Shown: in pieces, positions 8,972 through 16,620 of the stretch
How positions within the stretch are numbered: the first letter of the stretch is position 1
Layout: each line of letters begins with the position of its first letter
From: Actinomadura xylanilytica
GTDB taxonomy: Bacteria; Actinomycetota; Actinomycetes; Streptosporangiales; Streptosporangiaceae
Direction of reading: 5' to 3'
Assembly: GCF_030283145.1 (NCBI RefSeq)
Contig: NZ_JASNWE010000001.1
Span: forward strand, 1,921,751-1,985,750
DNA: 64,000 nucleotides
Notes under the pieces: model-generated
Database searches by the model: none
Seen by the model: the letters and a program-made list of their open reading frames with translations, nothing else
What the model was told of the DNA's origin: nothing
Made by a program: the position numbers and the translations under genes

Positions 8972-9988
8972 ATGCTGAGAGCGTTGACGGCACGGCGCAT
9001 CGCGACGGCGGCGGCCTACGGGGGCGGCGGCATCACCGCGCTCGGGGCGGTGACCTTCGGGCTGGTGGTGGTCGAGGCCAAGCTCGCCCGGAAGATCATC
9101 CAGGCCGCCCCGAACGGTGAGCCGCCACGGTCCGACGGGGTCTACGGCGAGGGCAAGGCGGGCGAGCCGCTGTCGTTCGTGGTGCTGGGCGACTCCACGG
9201 CGGCCGGGCTCGGCGTCCGCACGCCGGACGAGACCCCGGCCGCGCTGCTGGCGCACGGCCTGTCGGCGATCTCCGACCGTCCGGTCCGGCTGACGAACGT
9301 GGCGCGGTCGGGGTCGCGGTCGGAGGTGCTCGCCGAGCAGATCGGCCCGGCCCTGGAGGCCCGGCCCGACATCGCGGTCATCATGATCGGCGCCAACGAC
9401 GTCACCGCCCGGGTCCCGGCGGCCGAGTCGGTGCGGCATCTCGACGGCACGGTCGAGCGGCTGCTCGCGGCGGGCTGCGAGGTGGTGGTCGGCACCTGTC
9501 CCGACCTCGGCTCGGTCAAGCCGGTGATGCAGCCGCTGCGGTGGATCGCGCAGCGCGCCAGCCGGCAGCTCGCCGCGGCGCAGACCATCGCGGTGGTCGA
9601 GCGCGGCGGCCGGTCGGTGTCGCTCGGCGACCTGCTCGGCCGGGAGTTCGCCGCCGACCCGCGCGAGATGTTCAGCGAGGACCGCTACCACCCGTCCGCG
9701 CGCGGGTACGCGGCGGCGGCGCTGGCGGTGCTGCCGTCGATGGCCGCGGCGCTGAGGCTGGACGCCGACGCCGAGGAGGAGCTGCTCGCGGTGGCCGGAC
9801 GGGGCACCGGGGTCCTGCCCGTCTACCTCGCGGCGGCCGAGGCCGCCGAGGAGGCCGGCACCGAGGTGGCCGGCACCCGGGTCGGGGGCAGCGAGCGCGG
9901 GCCCCGGGGCCGCTGGGCCACGCTGCTGCGGCGCCGCGGGGTGACCGAGGACGCCGGCACCAAGGCGATCACCCCGGGGAGCGGCTGA
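8972..9988 (+). CDS. SGNH/GDSL-family hydrolase, membrane-anchored
   Basis: The 338-residue protein begins with a basic stretch and one hydrophobic segment (about residues 18-35), then an SGNH hydrolase domain. GDSTAAG (Ser75 nucleophile) is block I, GANDVT block III, and DRYHPS near the end carries the catalytic Asp-His pair. This matches the exported esterase Rv1075c of M. tuberculosis, whose gene also lies between cbs and a thiolase gene. The last 60 residues are Ala/Glu/Gly-rich and probably disordered. I choose ATG 8972 because GGAGG lies at 8956-8960 and the start puts the hydrophobic anchor at the N-terminus; a longer in-frame start at 8867 has no support. It is divergent from cbs. Confidence 0.85.
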   Translation: MLRALTARRIATAAAYGGGGITALGAVTFGLVVVEAKLARKIIQAAPNGEPPRSDGVYGEGKAGEPLSFVVLGDSTAAGLGVRTPDETPAALLAHGLSAISDRPVRLTNVARSGSRSEVLAEQIGPALEARPDIAVIMIGANDVTARVPAAESVRHLDGTVERLLAAGCEVVVGTCPDLGSVKPVMQPLRWIAQRASRQLAAAQTIAVVERGGRSVSLGDLLGREFAADPREMFSEDRYHPSARGYAAAALAVLPSMAAALRLDADAEEELLAVAGRGTGVLPVYLAAAEAAEEAGTEVAGTRVGGSERGPRGRWATLLRRRGVTEDAGTKAITPGSG

Positions 9989-9990
9989 GC

Positions 9991-10022
9991 GCCCCGCGGA
10001 GCGCCGGGGCGGCCCGCGGGGC
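9991..10022 (+). terminator. Weak hairpin after the SGNH hydrolase gene
   Basis: GCCCCGC (9991-9997) pairs with GCGGGGC (10016-10022) across an 18-base loop, immediately after the stop at 9988. Confidence 0.3.
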
Positions 10023-10193
10023 GGCCGGCCGGGTCGTCGACGATGCCCGCACCCCGGTCTGTCCCCCGCCCCGGGGCAGCGGCTAGATTGCATGTGACCG
10101 GCGGGTAACACCGTCCGCCCCGACGACTCCGGCCGGTCACCGGTCGCTGCGACCGGCAGGCCGCCAGACGTCGCTAGACAGGGAGATCCGCAC

Positions 10194-11414
10194 ATGCCCG
10201 AGGCAGTCATCGTCGCCACCGCGCGCTCGCCGATCGGCCGCGCCTTCAAGGGATCGCTGAAGGACCTGCGGTCCGACGACCTCACCGCTCAGATGATCAC
10301 CGCCGCGATGGCCAAGGTCCCGCAGCTGGACCCGGCGCAGATCGACGACCTGCTGCTCGGCTGCGGCCTGCCCGGCGGCGAGCAGGGCTACAACATGGCC
10401 CGGGTCGTGTCGGTCCTGCTCGGCTGGGACACCGTGCCCGGCGCGACGATCACCCGCTACTGCTCCTCCTCGCTCCAGACCACCCGGATGGCGCTGCACG
10501 CGATCAAGGCGGGCGAGGCCGACGTCATCGTCTCGGCCGGCGTCGAGATGGTCAGCCGCTTCGCCAAGGGCAGCAGCGACGGCCTGCCCGACACCCAGAA
10601 CCCCCTGTTCGGCGGCGCCGAGGTCCGCACCGCCCAGGCCGCCGAGGGCGGCGGGCCGGTCTGGCACGACCCGCGCGAGGACGGCGAGCTGCCCGACGTC
10701 TACATCGCGATGGGCCAGACCGCCGAGAACGTGGCGGCGCAGCGCGGCGTGAGCCGGCAGGCGCAGGACGAGTTCGGCGTCCGCTCGCAGAACCTGGCCG
10801 AGAAGGCCATCGCCAACGGGTTCTTCGCGAAGGACATCACCCCGGTCACGCTGCCCGACGGCACCGTGGTCGCCACCGACGACGGCCCCCGGGCCGGCAC
10901 CACCTACGACAAGGTCTCGCAGCTCAAGCCGGTGTTCCGGCCGGACGGCACGGTCACCGCCGGCAACTGCTGCCCGCTCAACGACGGCGCCGCCGCGGTG
11001 ATCATCATGAGCGACACCAAGGCCGCCGAGCTCGGCATCACCCCGCTGGCCCGGATCGTGTCGACCGGCGTCACCGGGCTGTCCCCCGAGATCATGGGCC
11101 TCGGCCCGGTGGGCGCCTCCCGCAGCGCGCTGGCCAAGGCCGGCATGACCATCGCCGACATCGACCTGGTCGAGATCAACGAGGCGTTCGCCGCGCAGGT
11201 GCTGCCGTCGGCGGACGAGCTCGGCATCGACCTCGACAAGCTGAACGTCAACGGCGGCGCGATCGCGATCGGCCACCCGTTCGGCATGACCGGCGCGCGG
11301 ATCACCTCGACGCTGATCAACGGGCTGAAGTTCAACGACAAGCAGTTCGGCTTGGAGACCATGTGCGTCGGCGGCGGCCAGGGCATGGCGATGGTGCTGG
11401 AGCGGCTGAGCTGA
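10194..11414 (+). CDS. fadA3: Acetyl-CoA C-acyltransferase (thiolase)
   Basis: The 406-residue enzyme is full length. Cys90 in RYCSSSLQT is the acyl-accepting nucleophile, His361 in GHPFGMTGAR and Cys391 in CVGGGQG complete the active site, and NEAFAAQ is the usual oxyanion-loop motif. It should carry out thiolytic cleavage of 3-ketoacyl-CoA, or the reverse condensation. The motifs differ a little from the textbook set (CSSSLQ for CSSGLQ, GHPFGMT for GHPLGAT), which is typical of the actinobacterial FadA3 branch; its position next to the SGNH hydrolase and cbs genes supports that name. AGGGAG precedes ATG 10194. It is probably transcribed alone. Confidence 0.9.
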   Translation: MPEAVIVATARSPIGRAFKGSLKDLRSDDLTAQMITAAMAKVPQLDPAQIDDLLLGCGLPGGEQGYNMARVVSVLLGWDTVPGATITRYCSSSLQTTRMALHAIKAGEADVIVSAGVEMVSRFAKGSSDGLPDTQNPLFGGAEVRTAQAAEGGGPVWHDPREDGELPDVYIAMGQTAENVAAQRGVSRQAQDEFGVRSQNLAEKAIANGFFAKDITPVTLPDGTVVATDDGPRAGTTYDKVSQLKPVFRPDGTVTAGNCCPLNDGAAAVIIMSDTKAAELGITPLARIVSTGVTGLSPEIMGLGPVGASRSALAKAGMTIADIDLVEINEAFAAQVLPSADELGIDLDKLNVNGGAIAIGHPFGMTGARITSTLINGLKFNDKQFGLETMCVGGGQGMAMVLERLS

Positions 11415-11419
11415 CCACG

Positions 11420-11461
11420 GGTAGCTCAGCACAGGTAGCTCAGCACGGGGTGCTCAGCACG
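11420..11461 (+). repeat. Three 14-bp tandem repeats after the thiolase gene
   Basis: Units start at 11420, 11434 and 11448; the first two are GGTAGCTCAGCACR and the third is GGGTGCTCAGCACG. They begin six bases after the thiolase stop. The unit itself contains GCTCAGC, so short alternative hairpins are possible. Confidence 0.75.
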
Positions 11462-11633
11462 GCCCGGTCGGCCGCCTCCGAGCGGCCGGCCGGGCCACCT
11501 GCGCGTTCCGGGAGCACGTCACCGTTACCAACGATCTACGTATCGTGGCGGATAGGTCGGCGTTGGGGGGTTGTCACATCCAGATCCCTGTTGCAGAGTC
11601 GGCAGAAAGAGCCCCGCGACCTGGAGGTGCCAG

Positions 11634-11861
11634 TTGTCACTGAACCACTCGCCGGAGACGCACAACAAACTGATCGCCCGCATTCCGCAGGTCACAGGAC
11701 GTGACATCCCCGAGTGGTTCACCGCCATCGAGAACGGACCCTCCTTCGTGCGCTGCGAGGAACGCTGCAGTTGGCTCGCCGACGAGCACAACCTCTCGCA
11801 CGGGTACGCCGCCGCGCTGGTGCTCGAGCACGAGCGCACCCGGCGCGCCCGCCACTACTGA
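11634..11861 (+). CDS. DUF4287-like small protein, TTG start
   Basis: The protein is 75 residues (MSLNHSPETHNKLI at its start) and ends RRARHY. The pattern of a helix, a glycine-rich turn, and a second half with WLADEHNLSHGYAAALV matches DUF4287 proteins, small proteins of unknown function found in many actinobacteria. The only start with a good ribosome site is TTG 11634: GGAGG at 11623-11627 with a 6-base spacer. An ATG at 11571 in the same frame lies upstream of that site and would add an unrelated Cys/Arg-rich leader, so I reject it. It is a single-gene unit between the thiolase gene and a bidirectional hairpin. Confidence 0.75.
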   Translation: MSLNHSPETHNKLIARIPQVTGRDIPEWFTAIENGPSFVRCEERCSWLADEHNLSHGYAAALVLEHERTRRARHY

Positions 11862-11995
11862 AGGGCCCGGTCCGGGCGGTCCCACCCGTCCCGCCCCCGT
11901 CCGTGTTGCCGCGGCCAGGCCGGCCAACGGATGGCTCCCGCCGTCGCGCCGCCGCGCGTCGCGACTCCCGGCGCAGAGCCGGCCCGGCAACGCAT

Positions 11996-12028
11996 CAGCC
12001 CCTCACCAGCTGAGCCGGTGAGGGGCTG
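11996..12028. terminator. Perfect 12-bp hairpin between convergent genes
   Basis: CAGCCCCTCACC (11996-12007) pairs exactly with 12017-12028 across a 9-base loop. It lies between the DUF4287 gene and the convergent Bax-inhibitor-like gene. Confidence 0.75.
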
Positions 12029-12051
12029 CTCATGTCCGGTGGGACGGCGCG

Positions 12052-12861
12052 TCAGTCGCGTCCGCCGTAGAAGTACGACAGCAGGCGCAGCATCTCCAGG
12101 TAGATCCACACCAGGCTGAGCACCAGCCCGAACGCGCAGTACCAGGCGAACTTCTCAGGCGCCCCGGAGCGCACGCCCTGCTCGATGGAGTCGAAGTCGA
12201 GCAGCAGGAAGAAGCAGCCGATCAGGATCGCCGCGACGCTGAACACGTAGGCGAGCGGGTTGCTCGGGTCGCGGATGCCGATCCCGCTGTCCGGACCGAC
12301 GAACTGCACCAGCAGGTTGAGCACCATCAGCCCGACCAGCCCGAGCCCGGCCGCGATCACGAACCGGGTGAACTTCGGCGTGACCCTGACGATCCGCAGC
12401 GCGTACACCGCGAGCGTGGCGCCGAAGGCGAGCGCGGTGCCGACCACCGCCTGGAGGACGACCCCGTGGTAGAGGTCGTTGTAGGTGTGGCTGACGACCC
12501 CGATCAGGACCCCGTACACGGCGGCGAAGGCGAGCACCAGCGGCGCGTTCGCCTTGCGGCCGAAGGTGATGAACGCCCAGATGCCGAGCTGCGCGACGAC
12601 CGCGACGGCCAGCACCGGGAGGGCCTTGTCGGCCGGGACCAGCTTCCACGACAGCGCGGCGGTGACCAGCAGCGTCGCCAGGGTGAGGAAACTGCGGACG
12701 ACGACGTCGTCCATCGTCATCGGGCGGGTGGACGGCGGCGCCGGTGGAGCGTAGGAGGGGGCGTTGTACATGTCGTGCGACTGCTGCGGTCGCGGGATGC
12801 CGTGGCCGCCCGCCTGGCGGCCGAAGGCATTGCCCCTGAACGCCGGATTCCTGCTCTCCAT
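12052..12861 (-). CDS. Bax inhibitor-1/YccA-like membrane protein
   Basis: The 269-residue product has a roughly 45-residue soluble head rich in Pro, Asn and Arg, then seven hydrophobic segments from about residue 60 to 255. The C-terminal WYCAFGLVLSLVWIYLEMLRLLSYF is the characteristic last-helix signature of the BI-1/YccA (TMBIM) family, with acidic residues in the helices as in the family's pH/Ca2+-linked leak channels. The bacterial role is unclear. ATG 12861 has GGAGG five bases upstream; the frame continues further upstream, over the tRNA gene, but that is not coding. Transcription ends at the hairpin at 11996-12028. Confidence 0.85.
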   Translation of the reverse strand: MESRNPAFRGNAFGRQAGGHGIPRPQQSHDMYNAPSYAPPAPPSTRPMTMDDVVVRSFLTLATLLVTAALSWKLVPADKALPVLAVAVVAQLGIWAFITFGRKANAPLVLAFAAVYGVLIGVVSHTYNDLYHGVVLQAVVGTALAFGATLAVYALRIVRVTPKFTRFVIAAGLGLVGLMVLNLLVQFVGPDSGIGIRDPSNPLAYVFSVAAILIGCFFLLLDFDSIEQGVRSGAPEKFAWYCAFGLVLSLVWIYLEMLRLLSYFYGGRD

Positions 12862-12958
12862 TCGAGCCTCCACTGTGGCCGAGCTTTCGATCAGTCTAAA
12901 CGCGCACGCACGGCCGGTGGTTTCCGGCGGACGCCCGCGGCGACGGCGGCCCGGGCGC

Positions 12959-13034
12959 TGGTGCCCCTGGTCGGATTCGAACCGACACTCTGGCTCTTTT
13001 AGGGAGCCTGCCTCTGCCATTGGGCTACAGGGGC
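12959..13034 (-). tRNA. tRNA gene with abnormal anticodon loop (UAA-like, C33)
   Basis: On the minus strand a 76-base cloverleaf can be drawn. Acceptor arms GCCCCTG and CAGGGGC pair fully, the D-arm is short (GCC/GGC), the anticodon stem GGCTC/GAGCC has five pairs, the variable loop is short (AGAGT), the T-arm is GTCGG-TTCGAAT-CCGAC, the discriminator is A and the CCA end is encoded. The seven-base anticodon loop reads CCTAAAA. Counting normally, the base at position 33 is C instead of the almost universal T, and bases 34-36 are TAA, which would read the UUA leucine codon. A real tRNA-Leu has a long variable arm, which is absent here, so the amino-acid identity cannot be assigned. It could be a non-standard tRNA or a decayed one, although all other stems are intact. 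Confidence 0.8.
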
Positions 13035-13071
13035 GGCCCCAATCATACCGGGGCGCCCCTCGACGTTCCGG

Positions 13072-14340
13072 TCACGAACCGGCGGCCCCCTGCACCGCGG
13101 GCTCGCCGACCAGGGTGACCCCGGCCCGCCCGTCCCGGTCGCGGCGGACGGCGCAGATCTCGTGCACCCCGATGCGTCCGCTCTCGCAGGCGAGCGCCGA
13201 GGCCGCCAGGTAGAGCAGCCACACCCGGGCCCGGCCCGGACCGGCCAGCTCGGCGCACTCGGTCCAGCGCCGTTGCAGGTTGGCCGCCCACGCCCGCAGC
13301 GTGCGGGCGTGCTGCTCGCGGAGCGCGCCCACGCCCCGCACCTCCAGCCCGGCGTCCTCCAGCTCGCCGACGATCTCGCCGAGCGGGCGCAGCTCGCCGT
13401 CCTCGGGGAACATATAGCTGGTGGTGAACGTGCGCCTGACCCGGTGCGGCCCGGGACGGCGCACCGGCTGCTGGAGCAGCAGCCGCCCGCCGGGGGCAAG
13501 CAGCTCGTACAGCCGCTCGGTGGACCGTTCGAGCGCCTCCACCCCCGACAGCCCGACGATCGCGTCGTAGGGTCCGTCACCGGCGGTGGCGAGGTCCCAG
13601 GAGCGCGGCTCGACCCGGTCGGCGAGACCGGCCGCCTCGGCCCGCGCGCGGATGTGGTCGCCCTGCTCGCCGGTGCGGACCAGCCCGATCACCCGGACGC
13701 CGTGCTGCTCGGCCGCGTGCAGGGCGAACGCCCCCCAGCCCGCGTTCAGGTCGAGCACCCGGGCGCCGCGGAACAGGTCGAGCCGCAGGGTGACCGACTC
13801 GACCGCGGCGCGCTGGGCGTCCTCCAGGTCGACGGCCTGGTCCCACCGCCCGGTGCCGTGCGCCATCTCGGGGCCGAGCATCCGGGCGAAGAACTCGGCG
13901 GGGCCGCCGAGCGGGCCGGCCGCGTCGCCGTGCCGGCCGGACGGGAACTCCTCCGGCGGCGGCTTCGGCTCGGGGCCGACCGCGCCGAGGGTGACCGCGG
14001 TCTTGACGATGTCGCGCTTGTCGTCGCTGCTCAGCACGATCGGACGGTCGCCGCTGCGCATCACCCGCTGGACGGCGCCGAGCGCGGCGAACACGTCGCC
14101 CTCGATGTCGAGCTCGCCCGCCACGTACGCGCGGACCAGGCCCATCTCGCCGGGCTTCCACAGCAGCCGGCGCAGCGCCCGGCGGTGCCGGACGACGAAC
14201 GTGGGGGCACCGGCCGGGCCGACCGAGCTGCCGTCCCAGGCGCGGACCCGGATCGGCAGCTCGACCACGGCGTCCCGGTCCTCACCGAGCATGATCTTGG
14301 TGAGCAGGGGGGCGAGCCGGGAGGCGACTCCATCGGGCAT
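13072..14340 (-). CDS. Cyclopropane-fatty-acyl-phospholipid synthase-like methyltransferase
   Basis: The 422-residue protein has the CFA-synthase layout: an N-terminal lipid-binding-type domain (about 1-150) and a C-terminal class I SAM methyltransferase domain (about 175-400). SAM motif I reads VLDLNAGWGAF, with Asn-Ala in place of the usual Gly-Cys. TTSYMFPEDGELRPL corresponds to the YIFPxG region of the family. CFA synthases methylenate or methylate unsaturated acyl chains of membrane phospholipids; the altered motif I makes the exact reaction uncertain. ATG 14340 is preceded by GGAGG ten bases upstream. The gene lies downstream of the NDH-2 remnant on the same strand. Confidence 0.8.
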   Translation of the reverse strand: MPDGVASRLAPLLTKIMLGEDRDAVVELPIRVRAWDGSSVGPAGAPTFVVRHRRALRRLLWKPGEMGLVRAYVAGELDIEGDVFAALGAVQRVMRSGDRPIVLSSDDKRDIVKTAVTLGAVGPEPKPPPEEFPSGRHGDAAGPLGGPAEFFARMLGPEMAHGTGRWDQAVDLEDAQRAAVESVTLRLDLFRGARVLDLNAGWGAFALHAAEQHGVRVIGLVRTGEQGDHIRARAEAAGLADRVEPRSWDLATAGDGPYDAIVGLSGVEALERSTERLYELLAPGGRLLLQQPVRRPGPHRVRRTFTTSYMFPEDGELRPLGEIVGELEDAGLEVRGVGALREQHARTLRAWAANLQRRWTECAELAGPGRARVWLLYLAASALACESGRIGVHEICAVRRDRDGRAGVTLVGEPAVQGAAGS

Positions 14341-14370
14341 GGTCGGGTGCGCCTCCTCGTTCTCCGGTGC

Positions 14371-14588
14371 CTACTCGTCGGCGGAACAACAGCGCGAGCG
14401 TCCAGTCCGCGGTGATCCGCATTTTGCGGTTGACGGTCGGCATCCGAGACAGATGGTACGTGCGGTGCATGAACCAGGCGAGAAGGCCCCTCACCTTCAG
14501 CCCGCGGACGTTCGCCGCGCCCTCCCGTTCGGCGCGGTGAAGTCGCCGGCCCGGCGCCGCTGATCACGATGTGCCGGGCGGACTTCAT
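14371..14588 (-). pseudogene. Remnant of an NDH-2-type NADH dehydrogenase
   Basis: From ATG 14588 the first codons read MKSARHIVISGAG, the usual N-terminus of a type II NADH dehydrogenase (FAD-binding GxGxxG start). The frame then breaks, and in the next frame (roughly 14520-14371) the codons give GLLAWFMHRTYHLSRMPT followed by NRKMRITADWTLALLFRR. I recognise this as the C-terminal signature of actinobacterial NDH-2 enzymes. About 1.1-1.2 kb encoding the catalytic body is missing, and the two ends are fused with a +1 shift. No functional protein can be made. The remnant lies directly upstream of the methyltransferase gene, whose ribosome site follows it. The assignment rests on remembered family patterns, without an alignment. 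Confidence 0.75.
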
Positions 14589-14864
14589 GGTGCGTTTCAA
14601 GGGCATGTGGGGAGCGATGCCCACAGACAGGTAGTAGTCACATAAAAACCCCCTGATCGCGGCGAACCTCCCAGCTCACTCGGACATCTCACATGATGTG
14701 CGTACGAACACCGCCAACACGGTGCATGTGCGCAAGGCGGTCGGGACAGGGCCGGACGGGGGCACCGAGCGACTGGGGCGGCGGACCGGCGGGGGCCGGT
14801 CCGACCGGGCCCCATCCGCTCGGGCAAGGCCCTGCCCCGGCCGCCACCACACCGCCGGGCGGTG
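14589..14864. other. Non-coding stretch upstream of the NDH-2 remnant
   Basis: About 276 bases hold no convincing gene. Seen from the minus strand, there is a run GGGGGTTTTTATGTGAC near 14645-14660 and a CACATCATGTG partial palindrome near 14691-14701. These could be relics of the promoter of the lost NADH dehydrogenase gene. Confidence 0.4.
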
Positions 14865-15734
14865 TCAGCTCCGCCAGTCGCGGGCGCGCGTGAAGACGTC
14901 GTCGAGCATCTGCTCGGTCACGCGTCCGGTGAAGGTGTTCTGCTGGCTCGGGTGATAGCAGCCGAGCATCAGCACCGGCTCGATGCCCGGCGCGCCGCCC
15001 GAGCCGGCGCCCGGGGCGGACGGCGCCAGCTCGGCTTCGGCGCCGTGCCCGAACTTCGGCCGCGGGCGGGGCACCTGGTAGCCCGCCTCCTTGAGCACCG
15101 GCCAGACGCTCTGCCAGGCGAACCCGCCGAGGCAGACGATGCACCGGACGCTCGGGGCGACCTCCACCATCTCGCGCGCCAGCCACGGCAGGCACGCGTC
15201 GCGCTCGGCGGGGGTGGGCTTGTTGTCGGGCGGGGCGCAGCGCACCGTCGCGGCCACGCGCGTGCCGATGAGCCGCTGCCCGTCGTCCGCCCGGACGCTG
15301 GTCGGGAGCGCCGCCAGCCCCACCCGGTGCAGCGACGCGAACAGCCAGTCGCCGGAGCGGTCGCCGGTGAAGATCCGGCCGGTGCGGTTGCCGCCGTGCG
15401 CGGCCGGCGCCAGCCCGACGATGAGGATGCGCGGCTCCGGATCGCCCCAGCCGGGGACGGGCCGTCCCCAGTACTCCTCGCCGGCGAACGACCGGCGCCG
15501 CTCGACCGCGACCTTCTCGCGCCACCCGACCAGCCGGTCGCAGGCCCGGCACACCGACTGGCGGGCGCACAGCTCGGCGAGGCCGGGGGCCCCGGCCGCC
15601 AGCTCGGCGACCTCGGCCGGCCCGTGCGCGACGGGCGTGCCGGGCCCCGCCGGGTCGCCCGGCCAGCCCGTCCCGGGCGGGACGAAGGGCGCCCGGCCGG
15701 AGCCGTCGTCGCGCGAGGTGGGAGCGGTCGTCAT
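14865..15734 (-). CDS. Uracil-DNA glycosylase, family 5 (UDGb-like)
   Basis: The 289-residue protein has cysteines Cys56, Cys62 and Cys65 ([13 protein letters not shown]) and a later Cys that would ligate a 4Fe-4S cluster. The catalytic motif [19 protein letters not shown] at about 107-125 lacks the acidic residue of family 4 and is diagnostic of family 5 enzymes. [13 protein letters not shown] near the C-terminus is the DNA-intercalating motif B. UDGb enzymes remove uracil, and also hypoxanthine and other deaminated bases, which suits a high-GC genome exposed to cytosine deamination. ATG 15734 with AGGAT upstream fits; the frame extends 20 codons further to 15794 without a ribosome site. The gene is monocistronic and divergent from the DUF2510 gene. 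Confidence 0.87.
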   Translation of the reverse strand: MTTAPTSRDDGSGRAPFVPPGTGWPGDPAGPGTPVAHGPAEVAELAAGAPGLAELCARQSVCRACDRLVGWREKVAVERRRSFAGEEYWGRPVPGWGDPEPRILIVGLAPAAHGGNRTGRIFTGDRSGDWLFASLHRVGLAALPTSVRADDGQRLIGTRVAATVRCAPPDNKPTPAERDACLPWLAREMVEVAPSVRCIVCLGGFAWQSVWPVLKEAGYQVPRPRPKFGHGAEAELAPSAPGAGSGGAPGIEPVLMLGCYHPSQQNTFTGRVTEQMLDDVFTRARDWRS

Positions 15735-15850
15735 GGCCCCGATCCTCGCACGGCCCGCCCCCGCCGGAGGGCTCCGCTCGCTACGATCTGACACGCCGGT
15801 CGGGGAGGCGGGTGCCCGGCAGACGCGCCACGCGAAGCGGAGGCAACCTC

Positions 15851-16549
15851 TTGTCGCAACCCGGCTGGTATCCCGACCCCCATGGCACCGGCGGCCTGCG
15901 CTGGTGGGACGGCCGGGGATGGACCGACCACCTCACCCCCGAGCCGCACCCCCAGCCGCGGGCGCCCGCCGTCCAGCCGGTCGACGCGGCTGTGCGCGGG
16001 CTGCGCCTGCACGCCGACCAGCAGGCCATGACGTACGGGAACGCCTCGCTGCCGTGGCAGCACGTGGAGTGGGTGGCCTACTGGGCGGCGAGCCTCCCGG
16101 ACGGATACGGCCGCGGCCCCGGCGTCCAGTGGATCTTCCAGGTGGGCCGGCATCCGTTCCACGGCGGTCCCCGGGTGGAGGTCGTCATCGAGCCCGCCGC
16201 GCTCACCGGCCGGGATCCGGCGGCGGACTCCGAGCGGTTGTGGCTGCGGCTGGTGGAGCTGTGCCGGGCGCAGGCCGAGCGGCGGCTGGTCGCCGAGATG
16301 GCCGGACGGGTCCAGGCGGGCGAGTCGATCGACGTGGCGCACGGCCTGACCGTCCACCCGGGCGGCGTGCGCGGCCACCGGGTGTCGCTGAGCTGGTCGG
16401 CGGTCGCCGGCGCCACGGTGGAGAGCGGCCGGATCTGGATCAAGCAGTCGAGCGGCTCGACGCCGGTGCTGTACATCCCGCAGCAGAACCCGAACGCCGT
16501 GCTCGTCCCCGCCCTGCTCTCCGCGCTGAAACGGATGCGGGCGGGCTGA
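15851..16549 (+). CDS. DUF2510-domain protein, TTG start
   Basis: The 232-residue product opens with [14 protein letters not shown] and then [11 protein letters not shown], the short Trp-rich DUF2510 module common in actinobacterial membrane-associated proteins. The remaining 190 residues (Trp-rich at 65-95, later a beta-rich part ending in [11 protein letters not shown]) are unassigned and lack transmembrane helices. The TTG at 15851 has GGAGG at 15839-15843 seven bases upstream and puts the domain at residue 2, so I prefer it over an ATG-less extension to 15812. The stop codon lies inside a 13-bp tandem repeat. Function unknown. Confidence 0.75.
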   Translation: MSQPGWYPDPHGTGGLRWWDGRGWTDHLTPEPHPQPRAPAVQPVDAAVRGLRLHADQQAMTYGNASLPWQHVEWVAYWAASLPDGYGRGPGVQWIFQVGRHPFHGGPRVEVVIEPAALTGRDPAADSERLWLRLVELCRAQAERRLVAEMAGRVQAGESIDVAHGLTVHPGGVRGHRVSLSWSAVAGATVESGRIWIKQSSGSTPVLYIPQQNPNAVLVPALLSALKRMRAG

Positions 16550-16590
16550 GCGGGCGGGCTGAGCGGGCCGGCTGAGCGGGCCGGCTGAGC
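16539..16590 (+). repeat. Four 13-bp tandem repeats spanning a stop codon
   Basis: Units start at 16539, 16552, 16565 and 16578, with pattern GGGCSGGCTGAGC. The first unit contains the TGA stop of the DUF2510 gene (16547-16549), and each later unit brings a further TGA. Thirteen is not a multiple of three, so copy number does not change the encoded end as long as the first unit persists. Confidence 0.8.
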
Positions 16591-16620
16591 GGGCGGGGCG
16601 CGGCCGGGCGGCCCGCCGGG

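Noticed and set aside
10194..11432. 431-residue minus-strand frame opposite the thiolase gene
   Set aside because: It is a His/Asp/Gly/Arg-rich shadow; the thiolase active-site residues are all on the other strand.
12862..13020. N-terminal extension of the BI-1-like protein across the tRNA gene
   Set aside because: The ribosome site GGAGG lies right before ATG 12861, and the upstream part overlaps an intact tRNA cloverleaf.
12959..13034. Reading this tRNA as tRNA-Lys, -Arg(CCT), -Gly(CCC) or -Trp
   Set aside because: No frame of the stem keeps five pairs with a T at 33 for those anticodons; only CCTAAAA fits the perfect GGCTC/GAGCC stem.
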